Positions 1-8,499 of a DNA stretch of 64,000 bases are shown piece after piece (the stretch's first letter is position 1; every line of letters starts with the position of its first letter). The stretch is from Methanosarcina sp. Ant1 (GTDB lineage Archaea; Halobacteriota; Methanosarcinia; Methanosarcinales; Methanosarcinaceae). Location: the NCBI GenBank assembly GCA_001714685.2, contig MDTP02000052.1, forward strand, positions 1-64,000, given 5' to 3'. A program made the position numbers and the translations under genes. A model generated the notes under the pieces. It was given only the letters and a program-made list of their open reading frames with translations, ran no database searches and was not told the origin of the DNA.

Positions 1-419
1 TGGAAGTTTACAAAGAAGACTGCAGATGAGAAGCTGTCCAAATATTATGTTTCATAATTAAATTGTCAAGGTACTAGCAAGGGCTCCAAATAAGAAATAC
101 CTTACAAAAAGAAGATAACTACATAACTGATTTTGGATCTTAGGGCCGGGTGACGATATGTGAAAAGTTATATATAATAAAATATAGTAAAAGCTAGTAC
201 CAAAAAATAAGTCAAATGATAGCGATTTAGTGTTCAAAAAATAGATAACTGTCAACCTGCGCGAAACTGAAAAAATATAATCAATGGCCAACAATTAATG
301 ACAATTGACCCCCAAAAATTTGCCCATAAAATCTTAAAGAAGATAACTGTTGATGTTGTTTTTCCCAGGCTGAATAATCACGAAATTTTTGTTTACTTAC
401 CGATAAGGAAATACTATAA
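1..419. other. 5' intergenic region, no gene recognised
   Basis: AT-rich stretch ahead of the response regulator gene. Two short minus-strand reading frames exist here, but neither has a recognisable domain or a good ribosome site. I see no RNA gene or clear repeat. Confidence 0.5.
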
Positions 420-860
420 ATGAAAATTTTAGCTAAACCGGTAGAAATTCTTTTAGTGGAAGACAACGAAGGCGATGTTGGGTTAATCGAAGAAGTCTTA
501 GAAGAGGCAAAAATTAGGAACAGTCTTCATATTGCAGAAGATGGAGAAGAGGCAATTCTTTTTTTACATGGTGAAGGGAAGTTCTCAGGTTCCCCACGAC
601 CAGATATAATTCTTCTTGATTTGAATTTACCAAAAAAAGATGGACGGGAAGTTCTTAGAGAAATAAAAGAAGATAATAACCTTAAAAATATACCGGTAGT
701 TGTTTTAACTACTTCTGGAGCTGAAAAGGACATACTTAGATCTTATGCTCTTCACTCTAATGCTTATGTCACTAAACCTCTTGACTTTGATCAGTTCATA
801 ATGGTAGTTAAATCCATAGAAAACTTCTGGCTTGAAGTTGTAAAATTGCCAGCGAAATAA
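420..860 (+). CDS. Single-domain response regulator (CheY/Rcp1-like receiver)
   Basis: A stand-alone phosphoacceptor domain of 146 residues, the usual length for one receiver domain plus a short N-terminal lead. Visible landmarks are the acidic pair near residues 14-15 (VEDNEGD), the likely phosphorylated Asp67 in the LLDLNLP strand, the conserved Thr in VVLTTSG near residue 97 and the Lys-Pro pair in VTKPLDF. There is no DNA-binding or output domain, so it probably passes phosphate or binds a partner protein. The Rcp1-like form (longer beta4-alpha4 region) is often found beside histidine kinases, but no kinase is visible here. The MEDS sensor gene 360 bases downstream may be related. The partner kinase is unknown. 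Confidence 0.9.
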   Translation: MKILAKPVEILLVEDNEGDVGLIEEVLEEAKIRNSLHIAEDGEEAILFLHGEGKFSGSPRPDIILLDLNLPKKDGREVLREIKEDNNLKNIPVVVLTTSGAEKDILRSYALHSNAYVTKPLDFDQFIMVVKSIENFWLEVVKLPAK

Positions 861-1219
861 ACCAGAATATTATTAATATCTTCTGGGAGCGTCAAAAGTT
901 GGCAATGATTCCGCTGGTAGTCAACTGCCATCAATCAAAAACCAGGAAAAATAGTAAAAAGTCTTACGTTCAGATTTCCTTTTTTACTAAAAGAATACTT
1001 TACATAAAACCGTAAATTCGGAACTGCAGCACATTCTTTAGAGTTAATTAATTAGCATTGTAAAAAACTGCGTTTGAAAATAAAGACAAGGATACAGTAC
1101 TCCTTAGTGTTAACGAATCATTCTCCAGAGGAACTCAGGGCTCCCTGAAAAGAGACAATCAGATATTTTCTGCTTGAAGCGATAAACAAATAAGTTCTTG
1201 ATGATCGGAGAGATGCGGT
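861..1219. other. Intergenic region, nothing recognised
   Basis: About 360 bases between the response regulator and the MEDS gene. No open frame of note and no obvious repeat. The last bases (GGAGAG before the ATG at 1220) supply the ribosome site of the MEDS gene. Confidence 0.5.
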
Positions 1220-1795
1220 ATGAATCAAAACTTGAGGAATTCAGGTATTGATATTATTGGAGATGTGCCCTGGGGAACTCATTGCTGCCAGTTCTATCAG
1301 ACAAAAGAAGATTTGATGGATTTACTGGTACCTTACTTCAAAGCAGGGCTGGAAAAGAACGAATTTTGTATATGGGTCACATCAAACCCTCTCGACGTAG
1401 AAGAGGCAAAAGAAGCCCTTAGAGGGGCTGTTCCTGATCCTGATGTTTACCTTGATAAAGGGCAAATCGAAATTATTCCCTACACTGATTGGTATGTAAA
1501 AGAGGGTGTTTTCGATTCAGATAGAATATTGAACGGGTGGGTTGAAAAACTTAATAAGGCTCTGGCACATGGCTATGATGGGTTAAGGTTGTCAGGGAAC
1601 ACTTTTTGGCTTGAAAAAGAAGATTGGAGTGATTTCGTTGATTACGAGGAAGAAGTGGATAGAGTCCTCGGCAACTATCAGATGATGGCTCTCTGCACCT
1701 ATTGTCTCTACAGGTGCAACGCAACCGAAATCATCGATGTGGTCGTCAACCACCAATTTGCTCTGACCAAAAGGGAAGGAAAATGGGTTAAATAG
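1220..1795 (+). CDS. MEDS-domain protein (DcmR-like sensory domain)
   Basis: 191 residues that match the MEDS (methanogen/methylotroph DcmR sensory) domain over nearly the full length. The typical opening is visible (PWGTHCCQFY near residues 18-27), then the DLVPYFKAGLE-like helix, the FCIWVTSNP strand, the YTDWY segment and the LRLSGNTFWL strand. In this family the domain usually precedes PAS and histidine kinase domains; here it stands alone, so it may act in trans on a separate kinase, or it may be a remnant of a larger kinase. The stop is TAG, which Methanosarcina can in principle decode as pyrrolysine, but the following in-frame sequence does not resemble a kinase. The ligand is unknown; hydrocarbon or methyl compounds are proposed for the family. 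Confidence 0.85.
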   Translation: MNQNLRNSGIDIIGDVPWGTHCCQFYQTKEDLMDLLVPYFKAGLEKNEFCIWVTSNPLDVEEAKEALRGAVPDPDVYLDKGQIEIIPYTDWYVKEGVFDSDRILNGWVEKLNKALAHGYDGLRLSGNTFWLEKEDWSDFVDYEEEVDRVLGNYQMMALCTYCLYRCNATEIIDVVVNHQFALTKREGKWVK

Positions 1796-1827
1796 GACAT
1801 TAAAAGACATTTTTTTGGGTGGTTGTT

Positions 1828-3297
1828 TTGTGGAAAGTAAAAAAGATTGGTATAATACTATTTACAGTAGCTCTTGCAATTAACATAGCTATTGGAAGCA
1901 GTGGAACGGCTGCAACTGAGCTTATTGTGCACAATGGTGAGTCGATACAGGCTGCGGTGAATAATTCAAGATCCGGTGATACAATTGTTGTAGAGCCTGG
2001 CACCTATAAAGAGAAAATCTCTATACATAAAGATAATCTTGTAATCAGGTCTAAGTCCGGAAATCCTGATAATACCTTGGTGCAGGCATCCGAAGGTTTT
2101 GATATCTACGCAAATAAAATCACTATTAAGGGGTTTAGCATAAAAGGTACCGGCACCTCCGATGCAATCATTATCAGTGATTGGATGAGCAATTGCAGGA
2201 TTGAAAATAATAAATTATCAGATCATCAGAATGGTGTTGACATAGGTCTCGCATTTGGAAACATAATATATAATAATAAAATTACAAACTGCCGGGAAGG
2301 AATCAGGCTTGCAGACTGTCGAGATACTGCTATAAATGACAATTATATCTCACAATGTAATAATGGACTTACAATGTCTGATTCACCATCTAATACGATT
2401 GAAAATAACACAATTACAGGAAATAATATAGCCATTGTTTTTGGTGGGGCGTCTGATGGGAACATCCTAATTAATAATAAAATAACATTGAACAAACAAG
2501 GCCTGGATGTAAGTGTAGGTGGCAATAAAAACCACATTTATAACAATAATTTCAATAACACAGTAAACGTGAATTTTGGAAGTAATGTAGAATCGAACAA
2601 CTGGAACACTACCAAAACTTCAAGAACAAATATTATAGGTGGGCCTTATATTGGTGGAAACTACTGGGCAACACCTGCAGGAAATGGCTTCTCTCAGACA
2701 AACTCCGATGCCAATGGGGATGGCATATCCGAAAAGCAGTATTCTCTCAATGGAGTAAATGTTGACTACTTACCTCTTTCAAAACCTCTGAAATTTCCAG
2801 TTGCTGCTCTGTCTGCATCTCCAACCTCAGGAAATGTGCCGCTGAAAGTGCAGTTTACTGACAAGAGTACAGGGTCATCTACTTCATGGAAATGGAGTTT
2901 TGGTGACGGGACATCTTCAACAGTCAAGAACCCTGCACACACATACAGTAAGGCCGGAAAATATACCGTTACCTTAACAGTAAAGAATGCAGCTGGCAGT
3001 AATATGGTAACAAAATCGAATCATATTATTGTAACTGTTTTAAAATCTCCTGTTGCTGCTTTTTCTGCAGTACCCACTTCAGGAAAATCTCCATCGAAGG
3101 TGCAGTTTACTGACAAGAGTACAGGATCACCAAGCTCATGGAAATGGAGTTTTGGAGATGGAATATATTCAACAGCCAAGAACCCTGTACATACATACAG
3201 TAAAGCAGGAAAATACACAGTTGGCTTAACAGTTAAAAACGCTAAATGTAGCAATACTAAAACCGTGTCTGGATATATAACAGTCTCCAAAAAATAA
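1828..3297 (+). CDS. Secreted surface protein: parallel beta-helix (NosD-like) plus two PKD domains
   Basis: A probable exported cell-surface protein of about 489 residues. It opens with a basic and hydrophobic signal peptide (KKIGIILFTVALAINIAIG). Residues about 40-270 form Asn-rich right-handed beta-helix repeats of the NosD/carbohydrate-binding type (many I-x-N-N-x-I steps). Two PKD domains of about 80 residues follow; each carries the WKWSFGDG core and the NPxHTYSKAGKYTV strand. The two PKD copies are very similar, which points to recent duplication. A GTG at 1819 is a possible start, but GGGTGG at 1817-1822 is well placed for the TTG at 1828, which I prefer. Methanosarcina encodes many such PKD surface proteins. 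Adhesion or polysaccharide binding is an inference. Confidence 0.88.
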   Translation: MWKVKKIGIILFTVALAINIAIGSSGTAATELIVHNGESIQAAVNNSRSGDTIVVEPGTYKEKISIHKDNLVIRSKSGNPDNTLVQASEGFDIYANKITIKGFSIKGTGTSDAIIISDWMSNCRIENNKLSDHQNGVDIGLAFGNIIYNNKITNCREGIRLADCRDTAINDNYISQCNNGLTMSDSPSNTIENNTITGNNIAIVFGGASDGNILINNKITLNKQGLDVSVGGNKNHIYNNNFNNTVNVNFGSNVESNNWNTTKTSRTNIIGGPYIGGNYWATPAGNGFSQTNSDANGDGISEKQYSLNGVNVDYLPLSKPLKFPVAALSASPTSGNVPLKVQFTDKSTGSSTSWKWSFGDGTSSTVKNPAHTYSKAGKYTVTLTVKNAAGSNMVTKSNHIIVTVLKSPVAAFSAVPTSGKSPSKVQFTDKSTGSPSSWKWSFGDGIYSTAKNPVHTYSKAGKYTVGLTVKNAKCSNTKTVSGYITVSKK

Positions 3298-4249
3298 GCA
3301 TATGAAATTGAAAAGACAACAAAAAGGTCAAGGTTAAAGAGGAGTGGGGTTATTGATTAAATCCTTATGTGGACTACTGAATTCTCCTCTGGATCTTGGG
3401 AATGTTCCCCGGACCTGCTGCTGTTCAGTTGCTTGATTGGTGGAGATCGAATCGATGTTGGGAAAAAATTCAAGAACTTATACAAGTTGAGAATCTGCAA
3501 AATTAACTTGAAGCTGATAAATATCACATTATCGAAAGCTGATGACGCATTCTTTAGCAGGTGGGTCATAAAAGAGTTCCGAGCTAATGGAATTTTGATT
3601 GTTCCTGTGAATTATTGATCAAATCTGACAAAAAAGTACGTCCACCTTGTTTTGTCGGATTTGAAAATCATTCTTTCTTTGTTTTCCAGTAACCGATCAA
3701 ATACCGATTTTCCTTTTACTTTGAGGTATGGAAAAGCCTCATTAAAATCCCAAGATGAAAAATACCAGGGATCAGAATAATTCGATTAGTTTTTAGAAAA
3801 AACTGTAGAAAATAAAATCCTAAAAATCGAAACAAAATTGGAAAAACAACTTGTGGAATGAAAATTTTAGTCCTTTTAAGCTTTTAAGGTTAATTTTAGG
3901 AACGTAATGAGGCGGAAAATCCAGAATAATATCTAAATAATGTTAGTTCATTATGGGAAATATTTATAGTAAGTATGTCGTAGTTATATTAAAACAAAAA
4001 ACGTAAAAAAACATTACACTGGGGAAAAAACAGGAGAAACTTACTAATTATATTTAGAATAGTCTAAATTTTTGGGTAGGCATCGAAACCCGTTTAACAG
4101 AATGAAGAATGGCTTAACAATTAAAATGCTAATAAGGAAATGACAGCATAAGAATTGTCTGAAATGCCTTTACATTCAATTAATTTACAGAATATTATAA
4201 TGCATCTGAAAAATTAGGCTTTGTAGAAAAATCCGTAGGTTGAGGGGAA
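3298..4249. other. Intergenic region with no convincing gene
   Basis: About 950 bases. An 83-codon frame at 3367-3618 has no recognisable domain and weak coding character, and the rest is AT-rich. The final bases carry GAGGGG just before the ATG at 4250. The region may contain the decayed remains of an older gene, but I cannot name it. Confidence 0.4.
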
Positions 4250-4738
4250 ATGAAAATAAATAAACAAAAAGCAATAGCAGCATTCCTTGTAGTTATCCTA
4301 ATAGCGTTCATACCCCTGGGAGCAGCAGCTCCTATAGGGGCATCGGAATCCGCAACAGTAAAAGCAGCAAAAAGCTGGATTGGAGTTAAAGTCGTACATG
4401 GAGGCAACGACAGATCGAGCATTGATTGCTCTCACTTAGTATATCGAGTATACAAACAAGTCGGAGCCAAAAGCATAGTGTTCCAAACTGTGGCCAATAT
4501 GAAAAAAAATAAATATTATGTTACCACTACCTCTCCCAGACCCGGAGACGTAATCTTTTGGAAAAAGGACGTCACTAAAAACGGCAAAAAATACTGGCTT
4601 GCCGCTCATGTGGGAATATACATAGGAAATGGCAAGTTTATACATGCGTCTGATGAAACAAGAAAAGTTACCACAGACAGTATTAGTGGTATGTATAAAG
4701 ATGGAATGCCGTACTATGCAAGATGGTCGCATACTTAA
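4250..4738 (+). CDS. Secreted NlpC/P60 family cysteine peptidase
   Basis: 162 residues with an N-terminal signal peptide (hydrophobic residues about 9-27, ending in AAAP) and one NlpC/P60 domain. The catalytic Cys is Cys60 in SSIDCSHLVYR, the His is His120 in LAAHVGIYIG, and His132 in FIHASD is the likely third polar residue. The PGDVIFW segment is typical of the family. In bacteria these enzymes cut D-Glu/diaminopimelate bonds in peptidoglycan stem peptides. Methanosarcina has no murein, so the target is either its own envelope protein or polysaccharide, or the wall of neighbouring bacteria; transfer from a bacterium is plausible. The start is supported by GAGGGG six bases upstream. A strong hairpin terminator follows. 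Confidence 0.9.
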   Translation: MKINKQKAIAAFLVVILIAFIPLGAAAPIGASESATVKAAKSWIGVKVVHGGNDRSSIDCSHLVYRVYKQVGAKSIVFQTVANMKKNKYYVTTTSPRPGDVIFWKKDVTKNGKKYWLAAHVGIYIGNGKFIHASDETRKVTTDSISGMYKDGMPYYARWSHT

Positions 4739-4766
4739 TAGCCCATACAAATGACATAAAATTAAA

Positions 4767-4798
4767 AGAGCAACTTTATTTTAGTTGCTCTACTTTTT
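4767..4798 (+). terminator. Hairpin terminator after the NlpC/P60 gene
   Basis: Perfect 9-bp inverted repeat AGAGCAACT / AGTTGCTCT with a 7-base T-rich loop, followed by ACTTTTT. It lies 30 bases beyond the stop codon of the peptidase gene. Confidence 0.7.
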
Positions 4799-4893
4799 AT
4801 AAAAAATAATATCTTTTGGAAGATTTTACGTCTGAGTTTTTTAGACTTCTTTCGTCCGTGCAAGGTGTGTATTTTCTCTGAACTCGAATCCAA

Positions 4894-5001
4894 ATTCCAA
4901 TCCTTGTTTTAATGGATCTTGCTCGCGAATTTGAATACAAAATGTTTTGATGCATATTCAATTAGTTTCAATCCTTGTTTTAGTGGATCTTTCTCGCAGG
5001 A
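4894..5001 (+). CRISPR. Relic CRISPR unit: two degenerate repeats and one 34-nt spacer
   Basis: Two copies of a 37-nt motif lie at 4894-4930 and 4965-5001. Both share the core CAATCCTTGTTTTA, then TGGATCTT or a close variant, then CTCGC. They are separated by a 34-nt unrelated sequence at 4931-4964, a normal archaeal spacer length. The motif resembles my memory of the I-B type repeat of Methanosarcina mazei arrays, which begins GTTTCAATCC. The first copy has a damaged 5' end and the second a damaged 3' end, so this looks like the decayed tail of an array or an isolated mini-array. No cas gene is in the window. Confidence 0.65.
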
Positions 5002-5007
5002 AATATT

Positions 5008-5055
5008 CGTGAGTTATTGAGAATCATATGCACAAGAATCTATATCCATTTCTCG
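5008..5055 (+). repeat. Partial third copy of the 113-bp dispersed element
   Basis: The stretch starting CGTGAGTTATTGAGAA and running through GCACAAGAATCT to a TTTCTC block aligns with the left 45-50 bases of the repeats at 28898-29010 and 49944-50056. The right half is absent. It abuts the CRISPR relic. Confidence 0.5.
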
Positions 5056-5082
5056 CAAGAATTAAAGTAGTGCAGAAACACT

Positions 5083-5289
5083 ATGAATACGCCCACTAAG
5101 GAAGACCGAAAAAAGCCTGTAAGTTTTTCTCAGTGGTTTCTAAAGGTAATCAGACATTACGAAGAAAAGGGTGTAGAATTTGATCGGATCAAATCCGGAT
5201 TAGTTAAAATTCAGTTGCCTGGGCACCCTGCAATCCTTAGAACATTTGATGACTTTGAGAGGGAATATCTCTCTAAATTTTCACTTTAA
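5083..5289 (+). CDS. Small hypothetical protein (68 aa)
   Basis: Unrecognised 68-residue, soluble, charged protein (starts MNTPTKEDRKKP, ends with YLSKFSL). The composition is protein-like, with a WFLKVIRHYEEKG helix and a following strand-rich part. No ribosome site is obvious before the ATG at 5083. It could be an accessory gene linked to the small genes just downstream. Confidence 0.5.
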   Translation: MNTPTKEDRKKPVSFSQWFLKVIRHYEEKGVEFDRIKSGLVKIQLPGHPAILRTFDDFEREYLSKFSL

Positions 5290-5465
5290 TCCTTTTCTGT
5301 CTTTTCTGAAAAGCTCTAATACATTGCGCTTCAAATGCTTGATTAAAAAGGATTTGCAGAAATGTGTTGAGTTGTAGAAATGTGGTTGAGTAGGTTTATC
5401 CTTTCGGGTTGCTGAGGCATGTTACGCCGAGATTTCACCCTGTTAGGAACGTTATTATACGGAAT

Positions 5466-5588
5466 ATGAGAATCCCCATGGTTTCCGAAGGCTTCAAACT
5501 GCGCAGGGTTGCCAAAATTGCAAGCGGGAAAGACACTAAAAGAATGTACACAATAGAGTTAAGGAGAATGCTCAGAGGCAGGTTATAA
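5466..5588 (+). CDS. Very small basic protein (40 aa), tentative
   Basis: ATG at 5466 opens a 40-codon frame rich in Arg and Lys (KLRRVAKIASGKDTKRMY) that ends four bases before the start of the next gene. The frame remains open upstream to 5394, so the true start could be earlier (TTG at 5409). It is basic and may bind nucleic acid, but no family is recognised. The tight spacing to the next gene is the main support. Confidence 0.35.
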   Translation: MRIPMVSEGFKLRRVAKIASGKDTKRMYTIELRRMLRGRL

Positions 5589-5591
5589 ATT

Positions 5592-5786
5592 ATGATGAGA
5601 TACACGATTTATTCAATCGATATAGAAGGAAAAACTCACGAAATTGCTGTAATAGATGCTGAGAAATTAAATAATGTCGCAGGAAATGGGAACTATTTTT
5701 ACGATGAAGATGGGAATTTAATTTTTTATGCTCCTGCGAATTTGATGTTTATAGCTAATATCGAAGACACAGAAAACGTAGAGTGA
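5592..5786 (+). CDS. Small hypothetical protein (64 aa)
   Basis: Unrecognised acidic protein starting MMRYTIYSIDIEGK, with beta-strand-like alternation (YTIYSIDIEGKTHEIAVID). It follows the 40-codon frame by three bases and precedes another small gene by 27 bases, so the three may form one transcription unit. GAGGCAGG lies 10-17 bases before the start. No function can be assigned. Confidence 0.5.
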   Translation: MMRYTIYSIDIEGKTHEIAVIDAEKLNNVAGNGNYFYDEDGNLIFYAPANLMFIANIEDTENVE

Positions 5787-5813
5787 AGTTACTAACTTTG
5801 GGGAAGTGAAAGG

Positions 5814-6068
5814 ATGTCAAAGATTGGAATAATATTCAAAACTGGAGGTCATATAGCCCCTGAAGATTATGGGATAAGTCAAATTATAATTCTAGATGAA
5901 ACTGATCTACCCGAATATGAAAGTATCATGGAAGAAATTATGGAAGAGTTGCCTGAATACGAAAAATTTGATAAGTGGGAAAGGTTGGAAAATAAGTTGA
6001 AGGAAACAGGAATTCAGTATGAGCTTTTAAGGAATTTGCAGGAAGAGTACAGGTTTCAGCAGGTTTGA
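5814..6068 (+). CDS. Small acidic hypothetical protein (84 aa)
   Basis: Unrecognised protein of 84 residues, strongly acidic in the middle (EYESIMEEIMEELPEYEKF) and probably helical at the C terminus. GTGAAAGG sits just before the ATG at 5814. It is probably co-transcribed with the gene at 5592. Nothing in it identifies a family. Confidence 0.5.
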   Translation: MSKIGIIFKTGGHIAPEDYGISQIIILDETDLPEYESIMEEIMEELPEYEKFDKWERLENKLKETGIQYELLRNLQEEYRFQQV

Positions 6069-6070
6069 GA

Positions 6071-6322
6071 ATGTTCAGGGAAGGCTTTAACGCTGACGAG
6101 GGAGTTGCAAAAAATGAGTTCAAGGCCTTCAAACAAAGCATAACAGAGCCCTGCTCGAAACCGCGTGGAAGACTTGTCATGTACCTGCAATCCTCTGATA
6201 AAATCTTTTTCATGTCTGTAAATTCCCCGGGTATTCCGGAAGTTGTGGGAAGTGGAAACTCTGTTAAACATTGTACTGTGATAATAGGACACCAGGAAAA
6301 TAGAAGGTACTCAGAAAATTAA
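6071..6322 (+). CDS. Hypothetical reading frame, possibly part of a broken gene
   Basis: This frame overlaps the end of the preceding gene (its TTG at 6065 and ATG at 6071 lie around the TGA). It encodes about 83 residues with no known domain. The next frame (6336-6590) is open back to 6288 in a different phase and reads like protein (DTRKIEGTQKIKEFRDME), so the two may be halves of one frameshifted gene. A competing minus-strand frame also spans this region. I am unsure that it is expressed. Confidence 0.3.
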   Translation: MFREGFNADEGVAKNEFKAFKQSITEPCSKPRGRLVMYLQSSDKIFFMSVNSPGIPEVVGSGNSVKHCTVIIGHQENRRYSEN

Positions 6323-6335
6323 AGAATTCAGGGAT

Positions 6336-6590
6336 ATGGAAGAGTACACAGGTTTTTCTGTAGAGATATTCCCAGAGGATGACTTATTTACTTGCCTTAT
6401 TAATTCTATTGGGGTTCCGTCTTCGGTAATTGTCGGGAACGCTGGAAAGGATGTTACTATGAGAGAAAATTCGGCGTCTTTATTTTTGGTGAGAGAATGC
6501 CGGAAACTGTATAACTATATTGAGAAAAATATAGAAATTCGGATCGAATACCTGGATACTATTGAAGACGTACTGAATTATGAGAAGTAG
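6336..6590 (+). CDS. Hypothetical protein (84 aa), may extend upstream
   Basis: 84 residues, unrecognised, with protein-like composition (GFSVEIFPEDDLF; a C-terminal helix YNYIEKNIEIRIEYLD). The frame is open upstream to 6288 without a start codon, after a TAG at 6285. That supports either a frameshift from the preceding frame or a UAG read as pyrrolysine; a TAA one codon further upstream makes the second unlikely. The stop is TAG. Confidence 0.4.
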   Translation: MEEYTGFSVEIFPEDDLFTCLINSIGVPSSVIVGNAGKDVTMRENSASLFLVRECRKLYNYIEKNIEIRIEYLDTIEDVLNYEK

Positions 6591-6749
6591 AGCCCAGAAA
6601 AAAAATCTCTACTCAACTTATGCTGCGAAGCTAATAGTTTTTCCGGGGATCCTTTATCACCCCGAAAATGGCTTCTGCCGCCAAAGACCGGCTACTGAGT
6701 GTTTTGAGAGAGCTGGCGTTTTTTGTATGGCTAATGGAACTTTTGCAAA

Positions 6750-7040
6750 TCAGACAGGGAAATCTTCGATTTTCTCAAACAACTGAATTTCAGGCTTACC
6801 GGAGACCCCTGCTTCTTGCATTCTCTTTTTCAGATCCGCGGATTCTACGAATTTGCTTGCTTTATCTTTTGTATCCCATTCAAAAAGGATAAAGATTTCG
6901 TTTGGGTTGTCCAAGCTGCGGAAGAGCTGTCCGCCTTTGCAGCCTGCGTTATCTCGTGTTGATCCATGTTCATCAAAAAAAGGTTTCCATCTGGAATAGT
7001 CTTCGACTCGGTGCTTTATAGCTACATGTACTATAATTAT
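6750..7040 (-). CDS. Antibiotic-biosynthesis-monooxygenase-like (ABM fold) small protein, start codon unclear
   Basis: A continuous minus-strand frame of about 96 codons encodes a protein like the small dimeric alpha/beta-barrel (ABM-like) proteins of archaea. Visible segments are VEDYSRWKPFFDEHGSTR, then NAGCKGGQLFRSLDNPNEI, then IFILFEWD, and finally a MQEAGVSGKPEIQ tail. There is no ATG, GTG or TTG at the expected N terminus; an ATA at 7040 stands where a start would be, after a GGGG stretch. Either a non-standard start is used or the start codon has mutated and the gene is dying. The family's activity is mostly unknown; some members are monooxygenases. Overlapping plus-strand frames at 6580-6892 are shadows. 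Confidence 0.6.
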   Translation of the reverse strand: MIIVHVAIKHRVEDYSRWKPFFDEHGSTRDNAGCKGGQLFRSLDNPNEIFILFEWDTKDKASKFVESADLKKRMQEAGVSGKPEIQLFEKIEDFPV

Positions 7041-7227
7041 ACCCCTATTTTTACATGGGCGTTTTTATAAAAAAATCTTTCTTCGTACTGTATAAGTTCT
7101 GCTTATCCGGCTCCAATAATCTGTATAATTTTGAACGTAAAAAGGAAACAAAATGATATTATGGGAAATTGAATTTATGCGCCTAAAAAGGCGGAGGTCA
7201 GGTAAAAGATAGGTTGGTTGGCTTTGA

Positions 7228-7503
7228 ATATCTTGTATTCAGGACAGCACGATTATCCGACTACATGAAAAATTAGCTGATAAATGGCCAGCTTCGAGGA
7301 CGAGAATAATTGCTGCAGGTGTTAAGTTAAGTCTTCTCGTAAGTGCTGTAGCAGATGGCCCAAAATGTATAGCGTTATGTGGAGAACGTACCCATGAGGT
7401 GAAGACGCTTAGAATCGGTCTCTGGATAAAGGACCGAATAAAGCTAGTTGATCTTGGTTTTTACAGCGTAGATAAGTTGTTGGTTTATAAAGTAGGAGTT
7501 TAA
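7228..7503 (+). pseudogene. Transposase fragment (IS4-type DDE)
   Basis: A frame without a start codon from 7228 to the TAA at 7501-7503 reads as the central part of an IS4-family transposase. It includes the conserved QDSTIIRLHEKLADKWP block with the first catalytic Asp, the AAGVKLSLLVSAVADGPK strand region, and KLVDLGFYS with the second catalytic Asp. Both the N-terminal part and the Glu-bearing C-terminal part are missing. No terminal inverted repeats are recognisable around it. It marks an old insertion site next to another broken gene. Confidence 0.75.
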
Positions 7504-7527
7504 TCAGAATTCTTTAATGGTATCCCT

Positions 7528-8073
7528 CTATTGGGGAATTATCCTGTGAACATGTTTTTGGTACTCCTGGTATTCGTCACCAAACTGTGCCACCAGCCTT
7601 CTTTCCCAGTGCAGGGATCCCAGATACAGGTATACAGTGGTCAAAAGGTATATAACAAGCAGATTAACGGTCATAAAGGGAGTGAACCACTATGATCAGT
7701 CCCGAAAACAGGAAGGTGGCCCGTACCCATCGGTAAATGCTCGGATATTTAGAGGAGTTGCTTCAGGAGTCTTTGGTGCAGATAGCGGTGAGCGTATCTC
7801 GAATCTATGGGGTGCATCCAGCAAACCTTTAGGGGAAATGATTGCAGCAATCAACTGTCCACCAACCATCAGCCAGCGCCAGGGAGAAGGTACTATGTAG
7901 AGAAACGGTCCTGGATTTTTGTAGAGCAGATAGGCGAGTGGCAATATCGTTAGCAATGCAATGAGTTTGTATACTGGCATATACAAGGTTTCTGCCCTGG
8001 GACCTAAGACCCGCATGGTGAGGCGTTTGAAGGGCAGGCTTGCGGTAAGGCTGTGAATAGCTGCGAATGTCAC
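7528..8073 (-). pseudogene. Broken isoprenylcysteine methyltransferase/NnrU-like membrane protein
   Basis: The minus strand encodes pieces of a multi-pass membrane methyltransferase-like protein in at least three phases. The N-terminal part (from 8073) contains SLPFKRLTMRVLGPRAETLYM and TM segments. The middle (IYRWVRATFLFSGLI) lies in another frame. The C terminus (VIYLLTTVYLYLGSLHWERR, then FGDEYQEYQKHV) ends at a TAG at 7528. The C-terminal ER..FG..Y..Y pattern is typical of the isoprenylcysteine methyltransferase/NnrU/MddA group. Two or more frameshifts make it a pseudogene unless there are sequencing errors. It lies close to the transposase fragment. Confidence 0.65.
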
Positions 8074-8499
8074 CAGACAAAAAAAGGATAAGTGTGGACG
8101 AAACCAATTTCAATAGTCTCCATTTTTTTTATTTGAATAACTTGTATTTAGCATTTGTGACTTGTTGGGGCTGTCAAATCTTTTGGTGTTAATCGATTTT
8201 CGAAATATTTCCTCACCAATATCTAAAAATCTTACTTTATGAGTGCCTGATAAACATTGGTCGTTCACTGTTAGCTGGTTGAATTTTGTTTTTGAGTACT
8301 TTTGCTTAGGAATGCCGAAAATATAATTTCAAGCATTTCTGTAACCGATATTGTCTTTGATGATTATTTTGGGAAATGGAATACAGAGCCATTCACAAAT
8401 GGAAACTTGAAATTATTTTTAAACCATTCCTTAACTGTATCTATTCTCTAAACTTACACATGGGCAGGAAATTGAAATGTATACAAGGCGGAAAATGAT

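Noticed and set aside
7637-7900. 87-codon plus-strand frame
   Set aside because: It is antisense to the broken membrane methyltransferase gene, which has clear family motifs on the minus strand.
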